NCBI RefSeq assembly: GCF_002843385.1
Contig: NZ_MVDE01000042.1
Location: 1 to 43,679 of the forward strand
Length of the DNA: 43,679 bases
Source of the DNA: Labilibaculum manganireducens
Lineage (GTDB): Bacteria; Bacteroidota; Bacteroidia; Bacteroidales; Marinifilaceae
Direction: 5' to 3'
This document shows, in pieces, positions 1-8,134 of this stretch. Position 1 is the first letter of the stretch. Each line of letters starts with the position of its first letter. Below the pieces are notes generated by a model. The model was not told where the DNA came from. It made no database searches and saw nothing but the letters and a program-made list of their open reading frames with translations. The position numbers were made by a program, and so were the translations under genes.

Positions 1-811
1 ATAATTGTGACGGAGCAATCAGCGGAACACATTCAGAAACGTTCCCGATTACAGCATCAAAAACTGTAGTTTGGACTTATACTGACGGATCAGGAAATAC
101 CAGTACACAGACTCAGAATGTAGTAATCAATGATACAACGGATCCAGTAGCAGACGCAGCAAGTTTATCAGATGTGACAGCCCAGTGTGAAGTAACAAGC
201 TTAACAGCACCAACAGCAACCGATAACTGTGACGGAGCAATCAGCGGAACACATTCAGAAACGTTCCCGATTACAGCATCAAAAACTGTAGTTTGGACTT
301 ATACTGACGGATCAGGAAATACCAGTACACAGACTCAGAATGTAGTAATCAATGATACAACGGATCCAGTAGCAGACGCAGCAAGTTTATCAGATGTGAC
401 AGCCCAGTGTGAAGTAACAAGCTTAACAGCACCAACAGCAACCGATAACTGTGACGGAGCAATCAGCGGAACACATTCAGAAACGTTCCCGATTACAGCA
501 TCAAAAACTGTAGTTTGGACTTATACTGACGGATCAGGAAATACCAGTACACAGACTCAGAATGTATTAATTAATGATACAACGGATCCATTAGCAGACG
601 CAGCAAGTTTATCAGATGTTACAGCCCAGTGTGAAGTAACAAGTTTAACAGCACCAACAGCAACCGATAATTGTGACGGAGCAATCAGCGGAACACATTC
701 AGAAACGTTCCCGATTACAGCATCAAAAACTGTAGTTTGGACTTATACTGACGGATCAGGAAATACCAGTACACAGACTCAGAATGTAGTAATTAATGAT
801 ACAACGGATCC
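1..811 (+). repeat. 222-bp tandem DNA repeat encoding HYR domains, about 3.65 copies
   Basis: The word GATAAYTGTGACGG recurs at 0 (partial), 222, 444 and 666, an exact 222-bp period equal to 74 codons. Copies differ at only a few bases, for example ataactgt against ataattgt and cagtagcag against cattagcag, so they are recent duplications or are being homogenised. The array continues upstream beyond the window. It ends near 811, where the sequence shifts to a diverged HYR unit. Confidence 0.95.
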
Positions 812-1388
812 TGTAATTCCAATACTTTCAGATGTAATTGGAGAATGTACTGCAACAGCCATAGTACCGACTACAACAGATAATTGTGCTGGTGTTTTGA
901 CAGGAACAACAAGTGATCCTTTAACATACAATACTCAAGGAACTCACGTAATAGCATGGACTTTTGATGATGGAAATGGAAATTCAATTGTTGTAAATCA
1001 GAATGTAATAATTAATGATGTAACAAGTCCAATTTTAGCTGATTTATCAGATCTAAATATTATCGATTGCGCAGAAGATGAAAGCGTAATTCCTCAAGTG
1101 AAATCATTTACAGGCTTAGATATACAAGCAACTAGATATTCAGATAATTGCGCAACAAGTTTTATTGTTCAATATCGAATTCAATTACCGGATTCTTCAT
1201 TTGCAAATGCATACGGTACAAAGGCTTTAGGGGCTAATTCGTTATCGGATCCATCCGGGTTTGAATTTCCTGAAGGAATCTCAATGATTCATTTTAGAGT
1301 ATTGGATGCTAGTGGTAATATTTCAAATGCACAAACATATACAGTTACGGTTAATCATAAACCGATACCATCAGGAATAATTTATTAA
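3..1388 (+). CDS. HYR-repeat surface protein, 3' part (5' end outside window)
   Basis: The frame is open from the first bases, so the gene starts upstream and only its last 461 codons are here; the ATG at 174 lies inside a repeat and is not a real start. Visible protein: tandem 74-residue HYR/Ig-like repeats, each with two cysteines (TAQC and TDNC) and a WTYTDGSGN motif, almost identical up to about nt 811; then a diverged HYR repeat (IGEC...TDNC) and a last unique domain containing IIDC and SDNC. HYR repeats are typical of giant Bacteroidota adhesins such as the SprB type. Unlike SprB, the C-terminus has no CHU_C sorting domain; it ends in TVTVNHKPIPSGIIY, which matches the tails of the small proteins downstream. 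Its export route is therefore unclear. It is the first visible gene of a same-strand cluster running to 9193. Surface adhesin is inferred from the repeats. Confidence 0.85.
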   Translation, partial: NCDGAISGTHSETFPITASKTVVWTYTDGSGNTSTQTQNVVINDTTDPVADAASLSDVTAQCEVTSLTAPTATDNCDGAISGTHSETFPITASKTVVWTYTDGSGNTSTQTQNVVINDTTDPVADAASLSDVTAQCEVTSLTAPTATDNCDGAISGTHSETFPITASKTVVWTYTDGSGNTSTQTQNVLINDTTDPLADAASLSDVTAQCEVTSLTAPTATDNCDGAISGTHSETFPITASKTVVWTYTDGSGNTSTQTQNVVINDTTDPVIPILSDVIGECTATAIVPTTTDNCAGVLTGTTSDPLTYNTQGTHVIAWTFDDGNGNSIVVNQNVIINDVTSPILADLSDLNIIDCAEDESVIPQVKSFTGLDIQATRYSDNCATSFIVQYRIQLPDSSFANAYGTKALGANSLSDPSGFEFPEGISMIHFRVLDASGNISNAQTYTVTVNHKPIPSGIIY

Positions 1389-1406
1389 ATTTTAAATATA
1401 GTCAAC

Positions 1407-2084
1407 ATGAAAACAAATTTTACAAAACTATTAAGCGTATGCTTTTTCCTTTTTCTTGGATTTGCAGCTTCGGCGCAGACAGATACAAGAAGTGTTGGAG
1501 AAACCAAAGCTTATACTGTTACTCCCGAAAGTGGAAGTAATGGTTTACTGTGGACCCTATCGGGTACCTCAGGAACAGATTGGAATATTACTGCAGGAGC
1601 ATTGAATTCAGGCTCAATTACAGTTTTATGGATGAAACCAGGTACGTACAACATGACTTTCACTGAAACAGAGAGCCATACAGGAGTTGATTGTTCTACC
1701 ACAAAAAACTTAACAGTAACTGTTAATGCTGACTTTGATGTAGTGATCGCTGATGCGGTATCGGATTGTGCGACTGGTTCTACCGGTAACTCCACAGTAG
1801 ACTATACCTTGACTAAGACAAATGGTGCTGCGGATTGGACATTCGATTATGCAACTACAGGTTTAACTCCTGAATTGTCTGGAACTGCAGTTGCAGTATC
1901 AGGAAATACGTATACTCTAACTTTAACTGTACCTAATTTAGCTGCAGGTGCGGATCAAACTTTTTCAGTTACTATTAGTAATGTAAAAGATAGTTTTGGT
2001 AACAGTGATAATACTGCTGGGAATAATGTTACTGGTGACGTAACTATTTATGGTGTGCCAAATACAGGAAACATTACATTTTAA
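1407..2084 (+). CDS. Small secreted PKD-like two-domain protein (array member 1)
   Basis: A 225-residue protein with a Sec signal peptide (about 1-23, ending ASAQ). Domain 1 (about 25-107) is PKD/Ig-like: LLWTLSG, then SITVLWMKPGTYNMTFTE, then a cysteine-containing strand (C96). Domain 2 (about 110-225) opens at SDC (C121), includes TISNVKDSFGN and ends DVTIYGVPNTGNITF. It has exactly two cysteines after the signal peptide, a possible inter-domain disulfide. No lipobox and no recognisable T9SS sorting domain is present. It starts 18 bp after the HYR protein stop, so co-transcription is likely. It is the first of five similar proteins (1407-5343). The specific function is not known to me; a structural subunit of a surface assembly is inferred from context. 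Confidence 0.85.
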   Translation: MKTNFTKLLSVCFFLFLGFAASAQTDTRSVGETKAYTVTPESGSNGLLWTLSGTSGTDWNITAGALNSGSITVLWMKPGTYNMTFTETESHTGVDCSTTKNLTVTVNADFDVVIADAVSDCATGSTGNSTVDYTLTKTNGAADWTFDYATTGLTPELSGTAVAVSGNTYTLTLTVPNLAAGADQTFSVTISNVKDSFGNSDNTAGNNVTGDVTIYGVPNTGNITF

Positions 2085-2103
2085 TAAGTTAAAATAAATC
2101 GAT

Positions 2104-2913
2104 ATGAAATCTCTTTTAAAACTTTTAATGGTTTTCGTGGGAGTATTATTAATTACTAATACTCAGGCACAAAATACAGGTACCACTCCATATGCTGGAT
2201 CAACGCATGCATATACTATCACAAAAAGTAGTATTGCAGGTACAACCTTAGCTTGGTCTGTAACTTCGGGTACTCCAGGAACAGAGTATAACTTTGTTGG
2301 AGCAACGGATGGAGTAACTGCTAATGTAGAATGGTTACTTGCTGGTACATACATTTTACAAGTGGTTGAAACAAGAACAGATGTTACTCCGGCTTGTCCA
2401 ACAACTCGTCAGATTTCTGTAACTGTAACTGCAAATACATTTGATGTTGTAGCTGCTTTAGTTACTTCTGCAACAGATTGTGCTACTGCATTTAACCCGG
2501 TTGTAGATGTTACTGCTGATGGCGATAATTCGAATGATGTATTTGGAACAACTACAAGAGAATATACAGTTAGTATGACTGGTGGAGATATAGCTAAAAC
2601 ATGGTCGTTTGATTATGCAATTAGCGATATTGCTACATCAGATAACGTAACAGGCGTTCTTGTAAATGGAGTTGCTGCTTTAACAGGTACAATTAATGTT
2701 CCTGCGAATACTGCATCTAAGACAATTACTGTTGAATACAATACCAATAAAAATACTGCTGGTGTGAATGGACAAGATCCAAATATCTCAATTGCTCTTA
2801 CTATTTCTAATGGTAAAGATGAGTTAGGAACTCCTGACAGCAATGCAGTAAATGATGTGGCAACTTATACTGTAAATGCTGTTCCAGCAACTACAGGTAT
2901 TATAACTGACTAA
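2104..2913 (+). CDS. Small secreted PKD-like two-domain protein (array member 2)
   Basis: A 269-residue paralogue of the preceding protein. Signal peptide about 1-22 (cleavage near TQAQ). Domain 1 has GTTLAWSVTSG (W51), ANVEWLLAGTYILQVVETR (W77) and C98. Domain 2 opens at TDC (C126), has KTWSFDYA, then TISNGKDELG, and ends ATYTVNAVPATTGIITD. Shared with member 1 are the ISN-KDxxG element and the Pro...Gly-Ile tail, which makes this pair the closest in the array. Only two cysteines are present, one per domain. It lies 19 bp downstream of member 1. No catalytic motif is visible. The role is inferred from the operon: a subunit or accessory of a cell-surface assembly linked to the T9SS protein at 5392-7920. 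Confidence 0.85.
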   Translation: MKSLLKLLMVFVGVLLITNTQAQNTGTTPYAGSTHAYTITKSSIAGTTLAWSVTSGTPGTEYNFVGATDGVTANVEWLLAGTYILQVVETRTDVTPACPTTRQISVTVTANTFDVVAALVTSATDCATAFNPVVDVTADGDNSNDVFGTTTREYTVSMTGGDIAKTWSFDYAISDIATSDNVTGVLVNGVAALTGTINVPANTASKTITVEYNTNKNTAGVNGQDPNISIALTISNGKDELGTPDSNAVNDVATYTVNAVPATTGIITD

Positions 2914-2941
2914 TAGTAAACTCTGATAAAATTAATATATC

Positions 2942-3796
2942 ATGAAAAGATTATTAAAAATAACTCTGGTTCTTGCAATTTCTTTAATTGCATTTGGAAC
3001 ATATGCACAAGATGCAACTCATGGAGTTGGTTCTATTCATAAATTTACAGTAAATGTGGATGCTAGTAAAGTACATTTGGCAGATCACGTAGGTAACACT
3101 TACACATGGGCTGTTTTTCAAGCTGATGGTACAACTGCTGCTGTAAGTGGAACAGATTATTCATTCACATCTGCAGGAGCAGGTGTGGACGCGAATACTG
3201 TAAATATTCAATGGTTACAAGCCGGGACTTTCTTTGTGGAAGTAACTGAAGCAAATGTTGCTGGAGCCTGTACAACCTTAAGACGTTTACAGATTCTTGT
3301 TTCGACTGGAACTATTGACTTGGCGGTTATTGCATCTGACAATGCAGGTGCTGTTGTTACTGGCGGTGCATTAACTGATTGTAATGATGGCAGTGGAGCA
3401 CTAATTGATAATATAACGAATGATTTCGGTTCTTCAACTCGTTACTTTACAGTTTCGATGGCTAATGAGAGTAATCCTTGGACAACAGGAGCATGGGGAT
3501 TTGATTTCGCAACTTCTGTCGCTTCAACTGTAACTTCATCAGCTGGTGGTACTGTAACTGGTTCAAGCGTAGCCGTAGCATCGGGAACTTCGCAAGTGAT
3601 ATTAGCTGTAACAACTGCTAACACTCCTGGAATTTCACCAGCGAATGATATAACATTGAATTTAGTTGCTTCTGGTGCGTTTATTACAACCGGAGCAGGA
3701 AATACAAGTGAAGATGTAGCTAATGCAGCTAATAATACACCTGATTCATTTGTTATTACAGCATCACCTGAAACGAGTGTGATTGCTATTGACTAA
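2942..3796 (+). CDS. Small secreted PKD-like two-domain protein (array member 3)
   Basis: A 284-residue protein with signal peptide about 1-23 (ends TYAQ). Domain 1 (about 30-120) carries GNTYTWAVFQ (W56), NIQWLQAGTFFVEVTEAN (W91) and C110. Domain 2 opens at TDC (C147) and contains WTTGAWGFDFATS, comparable to the WTFDYATT and WSFDYAIS strands of members 1 and 2. It ends in FVITASPETSVIAID, the same strand-Pro-xxx-Ile pattern as the other members. Two cysteines only. It is 28 bp downstream of member 2 and is followed by a GC-rich hairpin (3830-3855), so it may be the last gene translated at a high level from the upstream messenger. Function unknown; secreted structural subunit inferred. Confidence 0.85.
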   Translation: MKRLLKITLVLAISLIAFGTYAQDATHGVGSIHKFTVNVDASKVHLADHVGNTYTWAVFQADGTTAAVSGTDYSFTSAGAGVDANTVNIQWLQAGTFFVEVTEANVAGACTTLRRLQILVSTGTIDLAVIASDNAGAVVTGGALTDCNDGSGALIDNITNDFGSSTRYFTVSMANESNPWTTGAWGFDFATSVASTVTSSAGGTVTGSSVAVASGTSQVILAVTTANTPGISPANDITLNLVASGAFITTGAGNTSEDVANAANNTPDSFVITASPETSVIAID

Positions 3797-3829
3797 ATAT
3801 TGTAAAGTTTGTTGACTTACATATAGAAT

Positions 3830-3855
3830 CCTTCCCGGATTTCGGTCCGGGAAGG
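3830..3855 (+). promoter_or_regulatory. Perfect 10-bp hairpin inside the operon (attenuator, partial terminator or processing site)
   Basis: CCTTCCCGGA (3830-3839) pairs perfectly with TCCGGGAAGG (3846-3855) around a 6-nt loop. It is markedly more GC-rich than its surroundings. The downstream bases (taattcaaac) are not a T-tract, so it is a poor intrinsic terminator. It lies in the longest gap of the array (86 bp), between members 3 and 4. A role in messenger processing or in tuning expression of the downstream genes is inference. Confidence 0.7.
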
Positions 3856-3882
3856 TAATTCAAACATAAAGAATAGAAAGAT

Positions 3883-4632
3883 TTGTTTAAAGGTGTACTA
3901 CATAGAATTCTGATTGTCATTGTATTTACAATGATGGCTTTGGCTTCAGCTAAGGCACAGAGTCCGTATGTAATATTGCCTGGTAGTACGCATAAACTTA
4001 CTATTACTGATCATGTTGGGAATACTTATGAATGGAAAGTTTATAAGGTGAGCAACTGGACAGATCAAAAAGACGCTTTATTGGCGGATAATGATGGATT
4101 GGGAGGAGATGATGACTTTTTATTTGTTGGGGGAGAATTTGAAAAATCTGAAGTTGACATTACCTTCTTAATTGAAGGAAAGTATTACGCAATTGTGGAA
4201 GAGTTTAATGCAGGAACTACTTTTTGTTCTTCTCGAAGAGATATACCTGTTGAGGTATTTGGCACTGAAGCCACTATTGTATTTAAAGATCTGACATCAG
4301 ATGATTGTGCTGATTTAGATCCACAGTTTGCTGCAGAAATGATAGCAATGTTTAATTCAGGTACAGTGTTACCTGAATCACAATACCCGATTACAGTGAA
4401 CTATCGTTTAGATGGGGATTCTGCTGATCGAACTGCAATTGTAAATTTTGCAGATAAAATGCTCCATGTAGCGGGTGTTATTGAAGATGAAAATATTGAC
4501 ACTATAAATACTATTACCATAAAGAGTGCAACCAATAAATATGGGGGTACGTTAAATGTGGTAACAGGAAAAGAAATTCATACAAGAACAATTAATAAGA
4601 AACCAAAAATATCGATCATAAATTTAAATTAA
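3883..4632 (+). CDS. Small secreted PKD-like two-domain protein (array member 4), TTG start
   Basis: A 249-residue protein. The start is TTG at 3883: an in-frame TAG lies at 3874, and the first ATG (3931) would remove the charged n-region of the signal peptide MFKGVLHRILIVIV...AKAQ. Domain 1 has GNTYEWKVYK (W51) and EVDITFLIEGKYYAIVEE, where the array's second tryptophan is replaced by F95; C115 follows. Domain 2 opens at DDC (C142) and ends TRTINKKPKISIINLN, lysine-rich compared with the other tails. It is more acidic, with an insertion near 65-85 (DNDGLGGDDD) that could bind calcium. It follows the hairpin and lies 6 bp before member 5. Function unknown; possibly a specialised subunit. Confidence 0.8.
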   Translation: MFKGVLHRILIVIVFTMMALASAKAQSPYVILPGSTHKLTITDHVGNTYEWKVYKVSNWTDQKDALLADNDGLGGDDDFLFVGGEFEKSEVDITFLIEGKYYAIVEEFNAGTTFCSSRRDIPVEVFGTEATIVFKDLTSDDCADLDPQFAAEMIAMFNSGTVLPESQYPITVNYRLDGDSADRTAIVNFADKMLHVAGVIEDENIDTINTITIKSATNKYGGTLNVVTGKEIHTRTINKKPKISIINLN

Positions 4633-4638
4633 ACTACT

Positions 4639-5343
4639 ATGAAACTGACTAAAATATTTGGCTTGCTATTTATCAGCTTAATTGCATTTGCAGGAACTGT
4701 TAGTGCACAGGATCAAACTGTAACTATTAACACATCTCATACTTATAATGTTGATCCTGTTGCAGGAGTGACTTATACTTGGGCTACAACAGGTGGTACC
4801 AGCACTGATCTGGTTGCGCAAACAGGAAATTCTATGACACTGATCTGGGATGTTGCGGGAACATATGATGTAACAGTTTTTGGGACTGATGCAAATGGCT
4901 GTTTGACTGAAACAAGAACATCTCAGGTTTTAGTTGTTGGTGCAGCTTCTGTAATGTTTGCTAATTTACCTGCAAATGATGCAGTTGTAAGTTGTTCTCC
5001 ATTATTGGGTGGTACTTTAACAGTTAGCGATTTCGATGTTGTATTCACCGGTGGTGTAGCTCCGTTCGAATTGACATATGAGATTACTGCTATTGATAAT
5101 TCAAAAGAAACTAAGGTGGTTACAATGGGTACTGCAGGTGACGCAACTCCTTTAACAGGACAATTGTCAATTTCAGATTTTGAAAATCTAACTGCCGGTG
5201 ATCAAACAGTAAGCATTCAATTGATTAGTGCAAAAACTGCTGATAATGGAACTGTTGCTGTTGATACTGATCTTGCTGATAACACAAGAAGTGTTACTGT
5301 TCATGGTAAGCCAGTTATTTCAGGTACTATTACACTTAACTAG
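4639..5343 (+). CDS. Small secreted PKD-like two-domain protein (array member 5)
   Basis: A 234-residue protein with signal peptide about 1-24 (TVSAQ). Domain 1 (about 28-102) is the shortest of the set and reads as a plain PKD fold: GVTYTWATTGG (W48), SMTLIWDVAGTYDVTVFG (W70), NGC (C88). Domain 2 (about 105-234) opens at VVSC (C119), carries ISAKTADNG in place of ISN-KDxxG, and ends RSVTVHGKPVISGTITLN. That tail resembles the C-terminus of the giant HYR protein (VTVNHKPIPSGIIY). Two cysteines only. It sits 6 bp after member 4 and 48 bp before the T9SS-anchored protein. No enzymatic motif is visible; a structural role is inferred. Confidence 0.85.
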   Translation: MKLTKIFGLLFISLIAFAGTVSAQDQTVTINTSHTYNVDPVAGVTYTWATTGGTSTDLVAQTGNSMTLIWDVAGTYDVTVFGTDANGCLTETRTSQVLVVGAASVMFANLPANDAVVSCSPLLGGTLTVSDFDVVFTGGVAPFELTYEITAIDNSKETKVVTMGTAGDATPLTGQLSISDFENLTAGDQTVSIQLISAKTADNGTVAVDTDLADNTRSVTVHGKPVISGTITLN

Positions 5344-5391
5344 AGATTAGTTTAGGAGTTTTATTTAAATAATTAAAAGAATAAAAATTAG

Positions 5392-7920
5392 ATGTTGAAA
5401 ACCTTACTACATAAAACACTGCTTACTGCAATAGCCATCCTTTTGGGAGGATGGGCTGTTGTGGCACAGCAGTATGTGGTTAAGGGAACAACACTTAATT
5501 TTAAGGTGGATGAAGTTACTGGTTATGAATATCATTGGTCAGTAACACATACATCAAGCGGTTCAGTAGCATATCTTGCATCAAAAACATTTGAATCAGG
5601 TGATTATGTATTCGCTAACGAAGGTGATTATCAGGTGAAAGTATATCCGGAGGATTTAGGGACACATTGTTTTGGTGATCCTTTAACCATGATGGTAGTG
5701 GTTGATGGCGCAGCTCCAACCGCTGAGTTTGATGATTTAGAGGTACCCTATGTTTGTTCTGCAAATAATGGAGGAGATGCAAATGGTAAAGTGAATATTA
5801 CAGTTAATTATTCGGGTCCTAAGCCATGGACATTTAAAATTTCAGTGGATCGTGCACCTGCAGTAATGCCTGTTGGAGCAGACGAGCTGTACGTAAATAC
5901 TTTTGAGTTTGAGCTTGAAATTCCGAATACTACCGGTAAAACACATAGAGCTGAGATTTTGTTGGTTGAAGCTAAAACAGTATCAGGAATTCCTGTAACT
6001 GAAGATCTTGCCAATCAAACTTTAGAGGTTGATGTAATGGCCTTGCCAAATACTATATTCGGGGATTATGCTCCGGTAATTCAGGCAGGAACAATTCAGT
6101 CTTATACTGCAACCATCGAGAAGAATGAAAATTATGAGCTTTTTGTTCCAGATGGAGCAACAGTCCTAAATGAAAAGACGAAGAAGCTAAGCGATAAGTT
6201 CCATAGTGAATTAAGTTTTGATGTTCAATGGGGAAATACGCCTGGAGATTATCAGATAAAATTGTTGGAGCGCACAGCTTTTGATTGTGCCGGAGATACA
6301 ATTTATGCAGCTATTAGTGTTGTTGAATCTTTCGTAGTTAGTTTGGGTGGAGATATTCAAATTTGTGAAGGAGAGAGTGCAACATTAACTCCGACCATCG
6401 ACTTTGATGGAACTTATACTTACCTATGGTCAGATGGATCAACAGGTTCTTCATTATCCGTAACTGAGGCGGGAACATATTCTGTTACAGCAACTGATTC
6501 CGGAACAGGTAAATCATCATCGGCAGCAGTAAGTGTTAATGTGTTAACAGCTCCGCTTGTTGATTTGGGAGCGGATTACGAATTGGCTGATGGTGAAACA
6601 AAGGTGTTGGATGCAGGAAATCCGGGATTAACCTATTTCTGGTCGACAGGTGAAACGAGTCAAACAATAAGCGTTAATAGTAGTAATACTTATAGCGTGG
6701 ATGTAACTAATGTAAATGGATGTGTAGGAACTGATGAAATCATTATAAGCAGTAAAAGCGATGTATTTGCTATAAATTTAGGTGGCGACAAAAACATTTG
6801 TGATGGTGAAGAGGTGATTTTAAATCCAAATCCAAGCATTTCTCAAAACTATACTTACCTATGGTCAAATGGAGCAGGAACCTCCACACTTACTGTGAGT
6901 GAGTCCGGTATTTACTCGGTAACGGTAAGAGACGGTGCTGGCAATGAAAAAACCGATGAAATTGAAGTAATTGTGCATGCTTTACCAATTGTTGATTTAG
7001 GTGGAGATATTACATTATACGATGGTGAAACCACGACTTTGGATGCCGGAGTTTCAGGATCAGGTTTGGTTTACGAATGGAGTTCCGGAGAGTCAACCCA
7101 GACAATATCGGTAAGTGATGAAAATGTATATTCTGTGAAGGTTACAGATGAATACTCATGTTATAATACAGATGATATTAGTGTTGTTCGAAAAGACGGT
7201 CATAAATTCTCTGTAGATTTAGGTGGTGATATTCAGATTTGTGAGGGTGACAGAGTGTATCTTGAACCAATTATTGATAGAACATTTATTTCTGATCCTA
7301 TTTATAAATGGATACCGTCAGAGTCAACTGAAAAGGGAATCCTTGTCAATCAATCAGGTAAATATTGTGTTGATGTAACGGATCCATTTGGTAATACAGA
7401 AGGAGATTGTATCGAATTAACAGTTAATCCTTCGCCTATTGTGGATCTTGGAGAAGACCTTATTGTTCAAACCGGAGAAAATGTAACTCTTGATGCTGAA
7501 AATAATGGTAGCTTCTACCGTTGGTCAACAGATGATATTTCTCAGACTATAAATGTGAGTCAGGCCGGAGAATATTGGGTTGAAGTAACCAATCAACAGA
7601 GTTGTATGGGAAGGGATACGATAAATGTAGTTTATCCGGAAGGTGATCAATTTGTTGGATTAGCCAGCGGATTCTCTCCAAATGGAGATGGTAAAAACGA
7701 TGTTCTGTTTGTTCGGGGTAACAATATTGGTTCAATGAATTTGATTATTTATAACCGATTGGGACATAAAATCTTTCAATCGAACAGACAAGATGTAGGA
7801 TGGGATGGTACCTATCGTGGAGTAAAACAAGATATGGATGTTTATGTTTTCTTCCTGCAAGTAACCTTCCTTGATGGTAGTTCTGTACAAAAGCGCGGAA
7901 ATGTTACACTACTGTACTAA
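5392..7920 (+). CDS. Multi-Ig surface protein with T9SS type-B (CHU_C / gliding-associated) sorting domain
   Basis: An 842-residue protein. Signal peptide about 1-25 (VVAQQ). Residues 26-220 repeat the two-domain plan of the small array proteins (W49, C93, C122, then EVDVMALPNTIFGDY). Residues about 221-312 form a further PKD-like unit. About 313-755 are six Ig-like repeats that open with variants of VDLGGDIQICEGE and contain YxWSxG and GxYSVxVTD, starting near 315, 388, 460, 535, 607 and 685. Residues about 757-842 are a CHU_C domain: GFSPNGDGKNDVL, NRLGHKIFQS, WDGTYRG, VYVFFLQV, GNVTLLY. In Bacteroidota this domain directs type IX export and surface attachment, usually with a PorP/SprF partner, which is encoded next (8135). 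As the only cluster member with a sorting signal, it may anchor the others; that is inference. Confidence 0.9.
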   Translation: MLKTLLHKTLLTAIAILLGGWAVVAQQYVVKGTTLNFKVDEVTGYEYHWSVTHTSSGSVAYLASKTFESGDYVFANEGDYQVKVYPEDLGTHCFGDPLTMMVVVDGAAPTAEFDDLEVPYVCSANNGGDANGKVNITVNYSGPKPWTFKISVDRAPAVMPVGADELYVNTFEFELEIPNTTGKTHRAEILLVEAKTVSGIPVTEDLANQTLEVDVMALPNTIFGDYAPVIQAGTIQSYTATIEKNENYELFVPDGATVLNEKTKKLSDKFHSELSFDVQWGNTPGDYQIKLLERTAFDCAGDTIYAAISVVESFVVSLGGDIQICEGESATLTPTIDFDGTYTYLWSDGSTGSSLSVTEAGTYSVTATDSGTGKSSSAAVSVNVLTAPLVDLGADYELADGETKVLDAGNPGLTYFWSTGETSQTISVNSSNTYSVDVTNVNGCVGTDEIIISSKSDVFAINLGGDKNICDGEEVILNPNPSISQNYTYLWSNGAGTSTLTVSESGIYSVTVRDGAGNEKTDEIEVIVHALPIVDLGGDITLYDGETTTLDAGVSGSGLVYEWSSGESTQTISVSDENVYSVKVTDEYSCYNTDDISVVRKDGHKFSVDLGGDIQICEGDRVYLEPIIDRTFISDPIYKWIPSESTEKGILVNQSGKYCVDVTDPFGNTEGDCIELTVNPSPIVDLGEDLIVQTGENVTLDAENNGSFYRWSTDDISQTINVSQAGEYWVEVTNQQSCMGRDTINVVYPEGDQFVGLASGFSPNGDGKNDVLFVRGNNIGSMNLIIYNRLGHKIFQSNRQDVGWDGTYRGVKQDMDVYVFFLQVTFLDGSSVQKRGNVTLLY

Positions 7921-8030
7921 TATAGTTGATGAATAAAATGGATTATTACTGTTAAATTTCATCATATTAATTATATTTATGCCAAATAATTTGTCGCAAA
8001 AAAATAAATGTAAAATAAAATATTTCGCAG

Positions 8031-8060
8031 TGGGTAATAGGCTATTATTACCCATTTTTA
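8031..8060 (+). terminator. Intrinsic terminator after the CHU_C-domain gene
   Basis: TGGGTAATA (8031-8039) pairs with TATTACCCA (8046-8054), 9 bp with a 6-nt loop, followed by TTTTTATATTTTT. It would end the long surface-protein transcript before the porP/sprF-like gene. A TAttTTTG box (8061-8068) just after it could start a separate transcript for that gene. Confidence 0.8.
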
Positions 8061-8134
8061 TATTTTTGCTTGGGGTATTTCGTTTTGCTGGTTGAAAACT
8101 TTGCTAATCGGCTGAAAGACCCGTAAAATTGGAT

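Noticed and set aside
174-176. ATG as the start of the first gene
   Set aside because: The frame is open to the window edge, and the ATG replaces a valine-type position inside a repeat (GATGTGACA); it is not a gene start.
1-811. CRISPR-like or satellite array
   Set aside because: The 222-bp unit is an exact multiple of 3, stays in frame and encodes HYR domains; there are no short repeats with unique spacers.
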